Shown here piece by piece: positions 1 through 8,996 of a stretch of DNA of 64,000 bases. A model generated the notes under the pieces. That model saw only the letters and a list, made by a program, of their open reading frames with translations. It did not search any database and had not been told where the DNA came from. Source of the stretch: Streptomyces sp. NBC_00525 (lineage in GTDB: Bacteria > Actinomycetota > Actinomycetes > Streptomycetales > Streptomycetaceae); the NCBI RefSeq assembly GCF_036346595.1, contig NZ_CP107835.1:232757-296756 (forward strand). Direction: 5' to 3'. The translations under genes were made by a program, and so were the position numbers. The stretch's first letter is position 1; every line of letters starts with the position of its first letter.

Positions 1-119
1 CCGGACGGCCCGGATATGTCGGAAGTCGAGGGATTCATTCGCCAGACGGTAGGGGCGGCCGCTCTCGCCGGACTCGAACCCGGCTCCAGGACCACGCGCA
101 CCGTCCCGGAGCCGGTCCG

Positions 120-1952
120 TCACACCGCGATGGGCTCGCTGTCCCGGTTGATGAGCGTCGCGTACTGGCCACCGCGCAGCAGCAGCTCCTCGTGGGTGCC
201 GCGCTCCGAGATCCGGCCCCGGTCCAGCACGACGATCTCGTCGGCGTTGCGCACGGTCGACAGCCGGTGGGCGACCGTGATCGTCGTACGGCCCACGCTG
301 GCCGCGTCGATGGCCTTCTGCACGGCCTGCTCCGTATGCGTGTCCAGGGCGCTGGTGGCCTCGTCCAGCACCAGGATCGGCGGGTCGCGCAGGATGGTCC
401 GGGCGATCGCCAGCCGCTGCTTCTCACCGCCGGAGAACCGGTACCCGCGCTCGCCGACCACCGTGTCGTAGCCGTCCGGCAGCAGCGTCAGATAGTCGTG
501 GATGTGCGCGATCCGCGCCGCCGCGTACAGCTCCTCGTCGGTCGCGTCGGGCTTGGCGAAACGCAGGTTCTCCGCGACCGTGGCGTGGAACAGGTACGTC
601 TCCTGGGAGACGACGCCGACCGCCGACGTCAGCGTGGCGAAGGACAGATCGCGTACGTCGACCCCGTCGATCATGACGGACCCGGACGTGACGTCGTACA
701 GCCGCGGGATGAGATAGCTGAGCGTGGTCTTCCCCGAACCCGTCTCCCCGACGATCGCCAGGCTGTGGCCCGCCGGAACGGTCACGTCGACGCCGGCCAG
801 CGTGGGCCGCTCCGTCCCCGTGTACGAGAAGCCGACCCCCCGCATGCGCACCTCGCCCCGCAGCGCGGCCGGCTCCCGCGGCTGCTCGGGCTCGTCGATG
901 TCGACCGGCAGATCGAGGTACTCGAAGATGCGGCCGAACAGTTCCAGCGAGCCCTGGATCTCGATCCCGACGGTCAGCAGCCGCTGCGCCGGGCGGAACA
1001 GGCTCTGCTGGAGGGACGTGAACGCGACCAGGGAGCCGATGGAGATGGCCATGTGACCGTTGTTCGAGGTCAGCCCCGCAACCCAGTAGATCGTCGCCGG
1101 CATGGAGGCGATGACGATCCAGATCGTGGACTGGTACCACAGCCCCGCCGTGGTGACCCGTACCTCGACGTCGCTGAGCTTGCGCGACTGCCGCGCGAAG
1201 CTGTCGGTCAGCGACCGCGAACGGCCCATGGTGTGGCTGAGCAGGATGCCGCTGATCGACAGCGACTCCTGCATGGTCGAGGACAGCCCGGCGAGCTGCT
1301 TCTGCCGGTTGCGGGTGATGTCGCGCCGCTGGTTGCCGACGCGCCGGCTCACCAGGGCGAACGCCGGCAGCATGAGCATGGACGCCAGCGTCAGCCGCCA
1401 GTCGAGCACGAACATGGCGGTGGTCGCGGCGATCACGACCGTCACATCGGCCAGCAGCGCCGTCGCGGTGGTCGTGACGGTGACCTGCATCCCGCCGATG
1501 TCGTTCGAGATCCGCGACTGCACCTCGCCGGTACGGGTACGGGCGAAGAAGGCCAGCGACATCCGCTGGAGGTGGGCGTACACCGCCGTGCGCAGGTCGT
1601 GCATCACCAGCTGGCCCACCGTGGCCGATATATGCGTCTGCCACACGTTGAACGTGCTGGTGGTGACCGAGACCAGGACCATGCCGAGGGCGAGCAGGGA
1701 CAGCAGCCCCAGCCGGTCCTCCGGCAGTGCCGTGTCCATGATCTCGCGGATCAGGAACGGGTTGACGAGGGCGACCAGGGCGGAGCCCAGGACCAGCAGC
1801 ACGACGGACAGCAACTGCTTCCGGTACGGGCGGAACAGCCCGAGGACGCGTCGCGACTGGCCGTCTTTCATCAGTGCCCGGGGGCGCGTGGTACTCAAGC
1901 CGGCGCGGCTCACCCTGGCCTCCTTCTCATTGTCGGTCGTTTTCGTTGTCAC
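120..1952 (-). CDS. ABC exporter, fused permease and ATPase
   Basis: A half-transporter of 610 residues that should act as a membrane dimer exporting a lipid, peptide or drug with ATP. The N-terminal two thirds hold the type-I exporter membrane domain, with hydrophobic spans from about residue 45 to 320. The nucleotide-binding domain follows, with Walker A GETGSGKT at 402-409, signature FSGGE at 506-510, Walker B ILVLDE at 526-531 and the H-loop TVAHRLST just after. Length and order are normal for the MsbA/MdlB-like family. The GTG start has only a weak ribosome site. A small gene lies 16 bp upstream on the same strand and may be co-transcribed. The substrate cannot be read from the sequence. 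Confidence 0.93.
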   Translation of the reverse strand: MTTKTTDNEKEARVSRAGLSTTRPRALMKDGQSRRVLGLFRPYRKQLLSVVLLVLGSALVALVNPFLIREIMDTALPEDRLGLLSLLALGMVLVSVTTSTFNVWQTHISATVGQLVMHDLRTAVYAHLQRMSLAFFARTRTGEVQSRISNDIGGMQVTVTTTATALLADVTVVIAATTAMFVLDWRLTLASMLMLPAFALVSRRVGNQRRDITRNRQKQLAGLSSTMQESLSISGILLSHTMGRSRSLTDSFARQSRKLSDVEVRVTTAGLWYQSTIWIVIASMPATIYWVAGLTSNNGHMAISIGSLVAFTSLQQSLFRPAQRLLTVGIEIQGSLELFGRIFEYLDLPVDIDEPEQPREPAALRGEVRMRGVGFSYTGTERPTLAGVDVTVPAGHSLAIVGETGSGKTTLSYLIPRLYDVTSGSVMIDGVDVRDLSFATLTSAVGVVSQETYLFHATVAENLRFAKPDATDEELYAAARIAHIHDYLTLLPDGYDTVVGERGYRFSGGEKQRLAIARTILRDPPILVLDEATSALDTHTEQAVQKAIDAASVGRTTITVAHRLSTVRNADEIVVLDRGRISERGTHEELLLRGGQYATLINRDSEPIAV

Positions 1953-1968
1953 CGGAGCCGTCCCGTGC

Positions 1969-2193
1969 CTACTTCAGCTGCTGGACCAGTGCCGTCCACT
2001 GCGCGAGCTCCGCGTCGGACAGCGGTGCCGGGCACGGCCGGCCGGCGTACGGGCCCGCGGACTCCTCCGCCTTCCACCCGTAGGGGGGACACACGCCGTT
2101 CATCGCGAACCCCGACCAGAACAGCCCCTCCGTCAGCGTCTGCCACACGACCCGCATCACGTATCCGGGCCTCGCACCCATCTCGATCTCCAT
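1969..2193 (-). CDS. small conserved-looking protein, function unknown
   Basis: A 74-residue protein with an aromatic central part (LTEGLFWSGFAMNG) and a proline-rich middle (VCPPYGW). It has no signal peptide or known motif. Two in-frame ATGs exist: 2193, taken here, and 2181. The second has a GGAG at 2188-2191 with six-base spacing, so the true protein may be 70 residues. It sits between the sulfur-uptake permease gene (43 bp upstream) and the ABC exporter gene (16 bp downstream), all on the minus strand, so it could be the last sulfur-operon gene or the first of the exporter unit. Confidence 0.6.
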   Translation of the reverse strand: MEIEMGARPGYVMRVVWQTLTEGLFWSGFAMNGVCPPYGWKAEESAGPYAGRPCPAPLSDAELAQWTALVQQLK

Positions 2194-2236
2194 TCGTAGG
2201 GGGAACCGTCCGGGGGTCTGCCGGGCGACCGGCGCC

Positions 2237-3154
2237 TCAGCGCGCGGCCAGCAGACCGCGGCTGCGCAGCACCCGGCGCTCCAGCGGGCTGAAGAACAAC
2301 AGGTCGATGGCGACGCCGACGACGAAGATGAGGATGATGCCGAGCAGCACACCCGGCATGTCGGAGAACTCCCGCTGGTTCTCCAGATAGCGGCCCAGGC
2401 CCGTCCCCAGATCCGGGGACGAGGCGATGAGTTCGGCGGCCATCAGCGACCGCCAGGAGAACGCCCAGCCCTGCTTCAGACCGGCCAGGTAACCGGGCAG
2501 CGCGGCCGGCAGCAGCACATGCCGCACCCCGCGCGCCCCGCGGGCGCCGAGCGTACGGCCGGCCCGCAGGAACAGCGGCGGCACCTGGTCCACCCCGGCG
2601 ATCAGACCGTTGGCGATCGACGGCGTCGCACCCAGCAGGATCACGGCGTACATGGCCGAGTTGTTGATGCCGAGCCAGATGACGGCGGCCGGCACCCAGG
2701 CCACCGAGGGCAGCGACTGCAGGCCCGAGAGCACCGGCCCCAGGGCGGCCCGGACCGGTCTGATCCGGGCGACGAGCAGACCGAGGGGCGTGCCGATCGC
2801 GACCGCCACCAGGAAGCCCGATACACCGCGCCACAGGCTCGTCCAGATGATGGAGAACAGGGTGCCCTCGCCCCACAGCAGCGTCAGCGCGTGCCAGACG
2901 TCCGCCGGACCCGGCAGCTTCGTGGGACTGGCCAGGCGCAGGCTGTGGGCGAGCTGCCAGAGGCCGATGACCAGGACGAGGCCCAGGACCGGCGGAAGCA
3001 CCCTCGCCCTGAGCACCTGGCGGAACCGGGCGCGCTGCGGACGGTCGGCCTCCAGCGCGTCCAGACCGGCCGCCAGTGCGCCGAGGCCGGGCGCCGGGCT
3101 CTCGGAGAAGGGCGCACGGCCGCTCGCCGGGGTTCGGATGTCAGTGCTGGACAT
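2237..3154 (-). CDS. ssuC: ABC transporter permease, sulfonate/taurine/nitrate type
   Basis: A 305-residue inner-membrane permease of the BPD_transp_1 type, with hydrophobic spans from about residue 55 to the C-terminus. The EAA-like cytoplasmic loop for docking the ATPase lies around residues 190-230 (ATPSIANGLIAG onward). The chosen ATG overlaps the last 14 bases of the upstream ATPase gene, which indicates translational coupling; a longer frame exists upstream but runs inside the ATPase gene. With the ATPase and lipoprotein genes it forms a complete importer. Placement after cysCDN suggests a sulfur substrate such as sulfonate or sulfate ester. The symbol marks the family, not a proven substrate. 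Confidence 0.85.
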   Translation of the reverse strand: MSSTDIRTPASGRAPFSESPAPGLGALAAGLDALEADRPQRARFRQVLRARVLPPVLGLVLVIGLWQLAHSLRLASPTKLPGPADVWHALTLLWGEGTLFSIIWTSLWRGVSGFLVAVAIGTPLGLLVARIRPVRAALGPVLSGLQSLPSVAWVPAAVIWLGINNSAMYAVILLGATPSIANGLIAGVDQVPPLFLRAGRTLGARGARGVRHVLLPAALPGYLAGLKQGWAFSWRSLMAAELIASSPDLGTGLGRYLENQREFSDMPGVLLGIILIFVVGVAIDLLFFSPLERRVLRSRGLLAAR

Positions 3155-3944
3155 GGCGGCGTATCTCCCCACGCAGATGCTCGGTGATCTCGATGGACAG
3201 CGCCGCGACCTCGGCGGACTCGCCCCGCAGCGCGTGCGGCAGGTCGACGCGCCACTCGCGGGCGATCCGGCCGGGCCGGGACGACAGCAGGACGACCCGC
3301 TGGGCGAGGCGCACGGCCTCGCGCACGTTGTGGGTGACGAACAGGACGGTGAGCCCGCGCTCGGTCCAGATCCGGGTGATCTCCTCGTGCAGCACGTCAC
3401 GGGTGATGGCGTCGAGCGCGGCGAACGGCTCGTCCATCAGCAGCACGGTGCTGCCCTGGGCGAGCGCGCGGGCCAGCGCCACCCGCTGGCGCATGCCGCC
3501 GGACAGCTCGTGCACCCGCTTGCGGTACGCGCCGCCGAGATGCACCAGCTCCAGCAGCCGTTCGGCCTCCGGCCTGCGGTCCTCGCGCGCCACGCCCGCC
3601 AGGCGCAGCGCCAGTTCGATGTTCTTGCCGGCGGTCAGCCACGGGAACAGCGCGTGGTCCTGGAACATCAGCGACGGCCTGGTGCCGGGCACCTCGATGG
3701 TTCCGGCACTGGGTTCGTCGAGCCCCGCCACCAGATTCAGCAGGGTGGACTTGCCGCAGCCGGACGCGCCGACCAGGGTGACGAACTCGCCCGGCGCCAC
3801 GTCCAGATCGATGTCGTCGAGGATGACGGAGCCCGCGCCGGGCCGGCCGAAGGCCTTGGAGACGTGCGAGAGCCGGACCGCCGGGCTGTCGTCCATGGGC
3901 TCGACGACGGGGGCGGGCTGCGGGATGCTCAGTGCCGTGGTCAT
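3141..3944 (-). CDS. ssuB: ABC transporter ATPase, sulfonate/taurine/nitrate type
   Basis: A 267-residue nucleotide-binding subunit. Walker A GASGCGKST is at 59-67, Q-loop at MFQDHALFPW (about 93-102), signature LSGGM at 147-151, Walker B LLMDEPFAALD at 168-178, and the switch histidine in FVTHNVREA. The SsuB/TauB/NrtD family has exactly this Q-loop and DEPFAALD pattern. The gene starts 60 bp after the lipoprotein gene, behind a good AGGAGG site, and overlaps the permease start. It should energise sulfur-compound uptake together with its two neighbours. Confidence 0.9.
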   Translation of the reverse strand: MTTALSIPQPAPVVEPMDDSPAVRLSHVSKAFGRPGAGSVILDDIDLDVAPGEFVTLVGASGCGKSTLLNLVAGLDEPSAGTIEVPGTRPSLMFQDHALFPWLTAGKNIELALRLAGVAREDRRPEAERLLELVHLGGAYRKRVHELSGGMRQRVALARALAQGSTVLLMDEPFAALDAITRDVLHEEITRIWTERGLTVLFVTHNVREAVRLAQRVVLLSSRPGRIAREWRVDLPHALRGESAEVAALSIEITEHLRGEIRRHVQH

Positions 3945-4004
3945 TGCGGGTTCCTCCTGCGGGGGTGGACGAGGGCGCTGCGCGGAGCCGTGGGGCGCCG
4001 GGGG

Positions 4005-5111
4005 TCACTTCGCGTCGAGTCCGGCGTCCGCGGCGGCGGGCCGGCCCGCCGCGGCGAGGACCTTGTCGAGCAGCGTCAGGTCGACGATCCCGGAGAGATC
4101 GGGCTCGTCGAGCAGGCCCACGGCGACCGCATGGCCGGCCCCGGTCCGCAGGGAGCCCGCCAGCGGGTCGTCGGTGAAGTCGATCCCCGCCCACGCGGGG
4201 TCGAGGACGGCGGGCGGCAGCGCCTTGCCCGTGTCGGCCTTGATCCGCAGATTGGCGTCGGCCTTCGCCCGCGCGGGGTCGGCCGCGATGAAGGCGTTGG
4301 CCGCCAGTGAGCCGCGCAGCACGGCCTCGACCACGTCGGGGTGTGCGGAGAGGAACTTCTGCGAGGCGATGATGCTGGTGGTCGCGAACGCGCCGTCCGG
4401 CCACAGCGACTTCTCGTCCAGCAGGACCTTCGCGCCGAGCGCGACCAGCTGGGAGGCGGTCGGCTCGGGCACCCAGGCGCCGTCGATGGAACCGGAGCCG
4501 TACGCCTGCGGCACCACCTTGTTCTTCGTGCGGAGCACCCTGACGTCGCCCGCGCCGGAGACCGGGTTCACCCGGTAGCCCCGGCCCGCCAGATAGTGGA
4601 GCAGGGCGACGTCCTGGGTGCCGCCCAGCTGCGGGGTGGCGATCCGCTTGCCCGCCAGGTCGTCCGGCGAGGCGATCTTCTCCGGGTCGACCACCAGCTT
4701 GACGCCGCCGGAGGCCGCGCCGCCGACGATCCGCAGCGAGGTGCCGCGCGACGCGGCGTAGCCGTTGACCGCCGAGTTCGGGCCGATGAAGCCGATGTCG
4801 ATCGAACCGGCGTTGAGCGCCTCGATCTCGGCCGGACCGGCGTTGAAGAACTGGGCCTTGATCCGGGTCGAGCCCAGCTCCTTCTGGAACAGGCCGTTCT
4901 GCAGACCGACCAGCGCGGTCCCGTGCGTGATGTTCGGGAAGTAGCCGATCCGCACGGTGTCGGCGGAGAGCTTCGGCCCCGAGGGCTCGACGGCCGGCTT
5001 CGCCGCGGCCGCCCCGGCGCGGGCACCGTAGCCGCAGCCCGACAGCAACCCGACGGCCGCGGCCGCCGCGACGGCCGCCGCGGCCAGGCGCCCGGTCCTC
5101 CGCCGGGGCAT
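4005..5111 (-). CDS. ssuA: ABC transporter substrate-binding lipoprotein
   Basis: A solute-binding lipoprotein of the SsuA/TauA/NMT1 type. The N-terminus is arginine-rich, then an alanine-rich hydrophobic stretch ends in the lipobox LLSGC, so the mature protein is membrane-anchored at that cysteine. The fold marker IGYFPN..HGTALVGLQNGLF is typical. Start choice: an ATG at 5120 has GGAGGG (5121-5126) directly against it, too close to work, while the ATG at 5111 sits nine bases from the same site and overlaps the cysN stop as TGATG. The 368-residue version is therefore preferred. Ligand: probably an organosulfur compound, from context. Confidence 0.87.
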   Translation of the reverse strand: MPRRRTGRLAAAAVAAAAAVGLLSGCGYGARAGAAAAKPAVEPSGPKLSADTVRIGYFPNITHGTALVGLQNGLFQKELGSTRIKAQFFNAGPAEIEALNAGSIDIGFIGPNSAVNGYAASRGTSLRIVGGAASGGVKLVVDPEKIASPDDLAGKRIATPQLGGTQDVALLHYLAGRGYRVNPVSGAGDVRVLRTKNKVVPQAYGSGSIDGAWVPEPTASQLVALGAKVLLDEKSLWPDGAFATTSIIASQKFLSAHPDVVEAVLRGSLAANAFIAADPARAKADANLRIKADTGKALPPAVLDPAWAGIDFTDDPLAGSLRTGAGHAVAVGLLDEPDLSGIVDLTLLDKVLAAAGRPAAADAGLDAK

Positions 5112-6439
5112 CAGGTCCATCCCTCCTCGCCGGCCGTTCCGGGCCCGCGCCGCGCGGTCACGAACGGCTCGCCCGCCATGCCCGCCGCGAGGGTGGTGCC
5201 GTCGTCCGGGTCGATCAGCAGGAACGAGCCCGTGCGGCGGTTGTCGGCGTACGGGTCGAGCGCGAGCGGCTCGGCCGTGCGCAGTACGACGTGGCCGATG
5301 TCGTTGACCTGCAACTCCTGGGCGCCGGGGCGCCGTTCGAGGGTGCTGATGTCGATCCGGTACGCGATGTCCTGGACCACGGCCCGCACGGTACGGGTGG
5401 TGTGCTTGACGAGGACCTTGTCGCCGATGTGCAGGGGGCGCTCGTTGAGGTGGCAGACGCTGGCCGCGACGTCCTTGGTGGGCGCCCCGGCCGTGCCGCC
5501 GGCCGCGATCATGTCGCCGCGCGAGATGTCGACGTCGTCGGTGAGCCGGACGGTGACGGACTGGGGCGCCCAGGCCACGTCCGTCTGCCTGCCGAGCGCG
5601 TCGATGGCCGCGACGGAGGTGGTGCGCCCGGAGGACAGGACAGTGACGGGGTCGCCGACCCGCAGCACCCCGGAGGCGATCTGGCCCGCGTAGCCCCGGT
5701 AGTCGGGGCGCTCGGCGGTCCGCGGCCGGATCACGTACTGGACCGGGAAGCGGGCGTGCTCCGCCCTCGGGTCACTGCCGACCGGGACGGTCTCCAGGTG
5801 CTCCAGCAGGGTCCGGCCGCCGTACCAGTCCATACGGGTGGAGGGTTCGACGACGTTGTCCCCGGCCAGCGCGGACAGCGGGATCGCGACGACGTTCTCG
5901 ACGCCGAGGGAGGCCGCGTACGCGGTGAACTCCTCGGCGATGCGCGCGAAGACACGCTCCTGGTAGCCGACGAGGTCCATCTTGTTGACGGCGAGCACCA
6001 CGTGCGGGACGCGCAGCAGGGCGGCGACGGCGGTGTGCCGGCGGGTCTGCTCGACCATGCCGTTGCGGGCGTCGACCAGGACGACCGCGAGGTCGGCGGT
6101 GGAGGCGCCGGTGACCATGTTGCGGGTGTACTGCACATGGCCGGGCGTGTCGGCGAGGATGAACCGGCGCCGGGCGGTGGCGAAGTAGCGGTGGGCGACG
6201 TCGATGGTGATGCCCTGCTCGCGCTCGGCCCGCAGTCCGTCGGTCAGCAGCGCCAGGTCGGGCGCCTCCTGGCCGCGGCCGGCCGAGACCCGTACGACGG
6301 CCTCCAGCTGGTCGGTGAGCACGGACTTGGAGTCGTGCAGCAGCCGCCCGACGAGGGTGGACTTGCCGTCGTCGACGGAGCCCGCGGTCGCGAAGCGCAG
6401 CAGGGTGGTGGCGCTGAGCTGCTCGGTGGTGGTGGTCAT
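5111..6439 (-). CDS. cysN: sulfate adenylyltransferase subunit 1 (GTPase)
   Basis: The large, GTP-hydrolysing subunit of ATP sulfurylase, which with CysD turns sulfate and ATP into adenosine 5'-phosphosulfate. The 442 residues match family length. GTPase motifs are clear: P-loop GSVDDGKST at 20-28, DTPGH at 97-101 and NKMD at 152-155, followed by elongation-factor-like beta-barrel domains. It starts one base after cysD stops, and its stop overlaps the start of the lipoprotein gene, so the sulfur genes form one compact operon. Confidence 0.96.
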   Translation of the reverse strand: MTTTTEQLSATTLLRFATAGSVDDGKSTLVGRLLHDSKSVLTDQLEAVVRVSAGRGQEAPDLALLTDGLRAEREQGITIDVAHRYFATARRRFILADTPGHVQYTRNMVTGASTADLAVVLVDARNGMVEQTRRHTAVAALLRVPHVVLAVNKMDLVGYQERVFARIAEEFTAYAASLGVENVVAIPLSALAGDNVVEPSTRMDWYGGRTLLEHLETVPVGSDPRAEHARFPVQYVIRPRTAERPDYRGYAGQIASGVLRVGDPVTVLSSGRTTSVAAIDALGRQTDVAWAPQSVTVRLTDDVDISRGDMIAAGGTAGAPTKDVAASVCHLNERPLHIGDKVLVKHTTRTVRAVVQDIAYRIDISTLERRPGAQELQVNDIGHVVLRTAEPLALDPYADNRRTGSFLLIDPDDGTTLAAGMAGEPFVTARRGPGTAGEEGWT

Positions 6440-6440
6440 C

Positions 6441-7379
6441 TCAGAAGTACCCCTCGCGCTTGCGGTCTTCCATCGCGGCCTCGGACAGCTTGTCGTCGGC
6501 GCGGGTCGCGCCCCGTTCGGTGAGCCGGGAGACGGCGATCTCGGAGATCACCGCGTCCAGCGTGGTGGCGTCGGAGTCGACTGCGCCGGTGCAGGACATG
6601 TCGCCCACGGTGCGGTAGCGCACCAGGCGCCTCTCGACGGTCTCGCCGTCCTTGGGGCCGCCCCACTCGCCGGCGGTCAGCCACATGCCGCCGCGCAGGA
6701 AGACGTCCCGTTCGTGGGCGAAGTAGAGCTCGGGGAGCTCGATCCCCTCCCGTGCGATGTACTGCCAGACGTCCAGCTCGGTCCAGTTGGAGAGCGGGAA
6801 GACGCGGACGTGCTCGCCGGGGGCGTGCCGGCCGTTGTAGAGCTGCCAGAGTTCGGGGCGCTGGCGGCGCGGGTCCCACTGGGAGAACTCGTCGCGCAGC
6901 GAGAAGACGCGCTCCTTGGCGCGGGCCTTCTCCTCGTCGCGCCGCCCGCCGCCGAAGACGGCGTCGAAGCGGTGCTGCTGGATGGCCTCGGTCAGCGGCA
7001 CGGTCTGGAGCGGGTTGCGGGTGCCGTCGGGGCGCTCGCGGAGCTTGCCGGCGTCGATGTACTCCTGGACGGAGGCCACGTGCAGCCGCAGCCCGTGCCG
7101 GGCCACCGTGCGGTCCCGGTAGTCGATGGCCTCCCGGAAGTTGTGCCCGGTGTCCACGTGCAGCAGCGCGAAGGGCACCGGGGCCGGGGCGAACGCCTTG
7201 AGCGCCAGATGCAGCATGACGATCGAGTCCTTGCCGCCGGAGAACAGGATCACCGGCTTCTCGAACTCGCCCGCCACCTCGCGGAAGATGTGCACCGCCT
7301 CGGACTCCAGCGAGTCCAGGTGCGTCAGCGCGAAGGGATTTCCCGATGCCTCGATCAGGCGATGGGTCGCGGTCGTCAT
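6441..7379 (-). CDS. cysD: sulfate adenylyltransferase subunit 2
   Basis: The catalytic small subunit of ATP sulfurylase, 312 residues, of the PP-loop ATP pyrophosphatase family. The PP-motif SGGKDS is at residues 47-52. The C-terminus ends in the family-typical MEDRKREGYF. It overlaps the cysC stop by four bases (ATGA) and is followed one base later by cysN. The product APS is passed to the kinase encoded by cysC. Confidence 0.97.
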   Translation of the reverse strand: MTTATHRLIEASGNPFALTHLDSLESEAVHIFREVAGEFEKPVILFSGGKDSIVMLHLALKAFAPAPVPFALLHVDTGHNFREAIDYRDRTVARHGLRLHVASVQEYIDAGKLRERPDGTRNPLQTVPLTEAIQQHRFDAVFGGGRRDEEKARAKERVFSLRDEFSQWDPRRQRPELWQLYNGRHAPGEHVRVFPLSNWTELDVWQYIAREGIELPELYFAHERDVFLRGGMWLTAGEWGGPKDGETVERRLVRYRTVGDMSCTGAVDSDATTLDAVISEIAVSRLTERGATRADDKLSEAAMEDRKREGYF

Positions 7380-7966
7380 ACCAGTCCCCTCTCGGTCAGG
7401 AAGGTGTACAGCTCGGCTGCGGAGTCGGCCACCGAGCGGTTCTGCGTCCGGATGCGCAGATCCGGGTTCTCCGGCGCCTCGTACGGGTCGTCGACGCCCG
7501 TGAGACCGGAGATCTCACCGGCCGCCTGCCTGGCGTACAGGCCCTTCACGTCCCGCTGGGAACAGAGCGTCACCGGGGTGGCCACGTGGACCTCCAGGAA
7601 CGGGGTGCCGCGGGCGGCGTGCCGGGCACGGACGGCGGCGCGGGAGTCGGCGTACGGGGCGATGACCGGGACCAGCGTCTTCACGCCGTGCGACGCCAGC
7701 AGCGCGGCCACGAAGCCGATCCGCTGCACGTTGGTGTCCCGGTCCTCGCGGGTGAAACCCAGTCCCGAGGAGAGGAACTCGCGGATCTCGTCGCCGTCGA
7801 GCACCTCCACCCGGTGCCCCCCGGCGCGCAGGTGCTCGGCGAGGGTGCGGGCGAGGGTCGACTTGCCCGCGCTGGGCAGCCCGGTCAGCCACACGGTGGC
7901 GCCGCGCGCGGCGGCCGGAACCGCCCGGGCGGTGTCCCCGGCGGCCAGGGTGAGAGCCGTGGTCAC
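7376..7966 (-). CDS. cysC: adenylylsulfate kinase
   Basis: Phosphorylates APS to PAPS, the sulfate donor for reduction or sulfotransfer. The P-loop GLPSAGKST is at 29-37, and the DGDEIREFLSSGLGF segment that follows is the APS-kinase hallmark. A GTG start at 7966 is chosen because AGGAG lies nine bases upstream; an ATG at 8017 would add 17 residues but has no ribosome site of its own and abuts the preceding gene's stop. First gene of the cysC-D-N-transporter operon. A neighbouring cysH (PAPS reductase) is expected in Streptomyces but is absent here. Confidence 0.94.
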   Translation of the reverse strand: MTTALTLAAGDTARAVPAAARGATVWLTGLPSAGKSTLARTLAEHLRAGGHRVEVLDGDEIREFLSSGLGFTREDRDTNVQRIGFVAALLASHGVKTLVPVIAPYADSRAAVRARHAARGTPFLEVHVATPVTLCSQRDVKGLYARQAAGEISGLTGVDDPYEAPENPDLRIRTQNRSVADSAAELYTFLTERGLV

Positions 7967-8017
7967 GGTGGTGTACTCCTGAGAGGTAGGGGGCGCGGGC
8001 AGGAGCGGCGCGGCCAT

Positions 8018-8797
8018 TCAGGCGGCCGCGAACTCGACCAGCGTCCGGCCGAGCACGTCCATGTCGATGCGGTGCCAGGAGCCGGACAGCTCCAGACCCC
8101 GGCCGTTGGGCAGGGCCGCAGCGGTCGCCTGCGCGGCCGCCCGCAGCCAGGTGCTGGTGGCGTCACTGTTGAGGACGAGCGTCCGCGTCGGCAGCTGGGC
8201 GAGCCGGCCGGCCGGAACGGTGAAGTCGCCGCAGATGGCGATGTCGTACAGCAGCGTGTGCGCGTTCGCCTCGTTCATCGCCCAGATCGGGCCCTTGCGC
8301 CACTGCGCGACGTCGTCCGGAGTGAGCCCCAGGACGGGGCCGAGGAAGTATTCGGCCGCCTCGCCGCGCCGGTCGCCGTCCGCGAGGAGGGCCCGGAGCG
8401 TATCGGCGGAGTTCGACGGGGGCTTGGGGAACCCCTCGGGCCGGAAGAACGGCTCGTGGAGCGCCAGCCTGGTGATCGGCGTACCCGCGAACGCGGCCCG
8501 GAGCGCCAGGTTCGCGCCCGTGGACCCGGCGAACACGGCCGCGGAGCCGCCCGCCTCCTCGATCATCGCCTGGAGATCCTCGATCTCCCGCTCGACGGCG
8601 TACGAGGGAGCGTCGCCGCTCTGGCCCCGGCCGCGGCGGTCGTAGGCGTACACGGTGCAGTGGCGCGCCAGCGCGGGGACGAGATCGTCGAAGATCGTGT
8701 GATCGCGGAACGCGCCGTTGAGCAGCACGAGCGGTGGGCCCTCGCCCGCGGTGTCGTAGGCGATCGTCGTGCCGTCCCGCGAAACGACCTTGCGCAT
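8018..8797 (-). CDS. alpha/beta hydrolase
   Basis: A 259-residue single-domain alpha/beta hydrolase. The oxyanion strand LVLLNGAF is near residue 24. The nucleophile elbow reads AGSTGA, a small-residue variant of G-x-S-x-G with serine near 92. A likely acid is the aspartate in LVLNSDAT, and the histidine is in SGSWHRI near the C-terminus. AGGAG precedes the ATG by seven bases. It lies directly upstream of cysC on the same strand, where cysH would be expected in related clusters, so it may be co-transcribed with the sulfur operon by chance. The substrate is unknown. Confidence 0.85.
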   Translation of the reverse strand: MRKVVSRDGTTIAYDTAGEGPPLVLLNGAFRDHTIFDDLVPALARHCTVYAYDRRGRGQSGDAPSYAVEREIEDLQAMIEEAGGSAAVFAGSTGANLALRAAFAGTPITRLALHEPFFRPEGFPKPPSNSADTLRALLADGDRRGEAAEYFLGPVLGLTPDDVAQWRKGPIWAMNEANAHTLLYDIAICGDFTVPAGRLAQLPTRTLVLNSDATSTWLRAAAQATAAALPNGRGLELSGSWHRIDMDVLGRTLVEFAAA

Positions 8798-8996
8798 CTC
8801 GCACTCCTCTGCCGACCGGAGGTGCTGTCACCTCGCTCTGTGTCTGCAGCTTCGAGTCCGCCGGTGCACAACCGGTCGAGAACCGTTAGGGCCTGTCCGG
8901 AGAAAGCGAACAGCCGCCCCTCACGCCTCGCGGGGCGGGCCCGCGGGGCAGTGAGGAACGGCTGGTGTGCGAGGGGTGCCGGAGACCTGCTCCGGG

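Noticed and set aside
192..2390. 732-residue plus-strand open frame
   Set aside because: Exact antisense shadow of the ABC exporter; composition is Arg/Gly/Pro-rich as in GC-skewed shadows.
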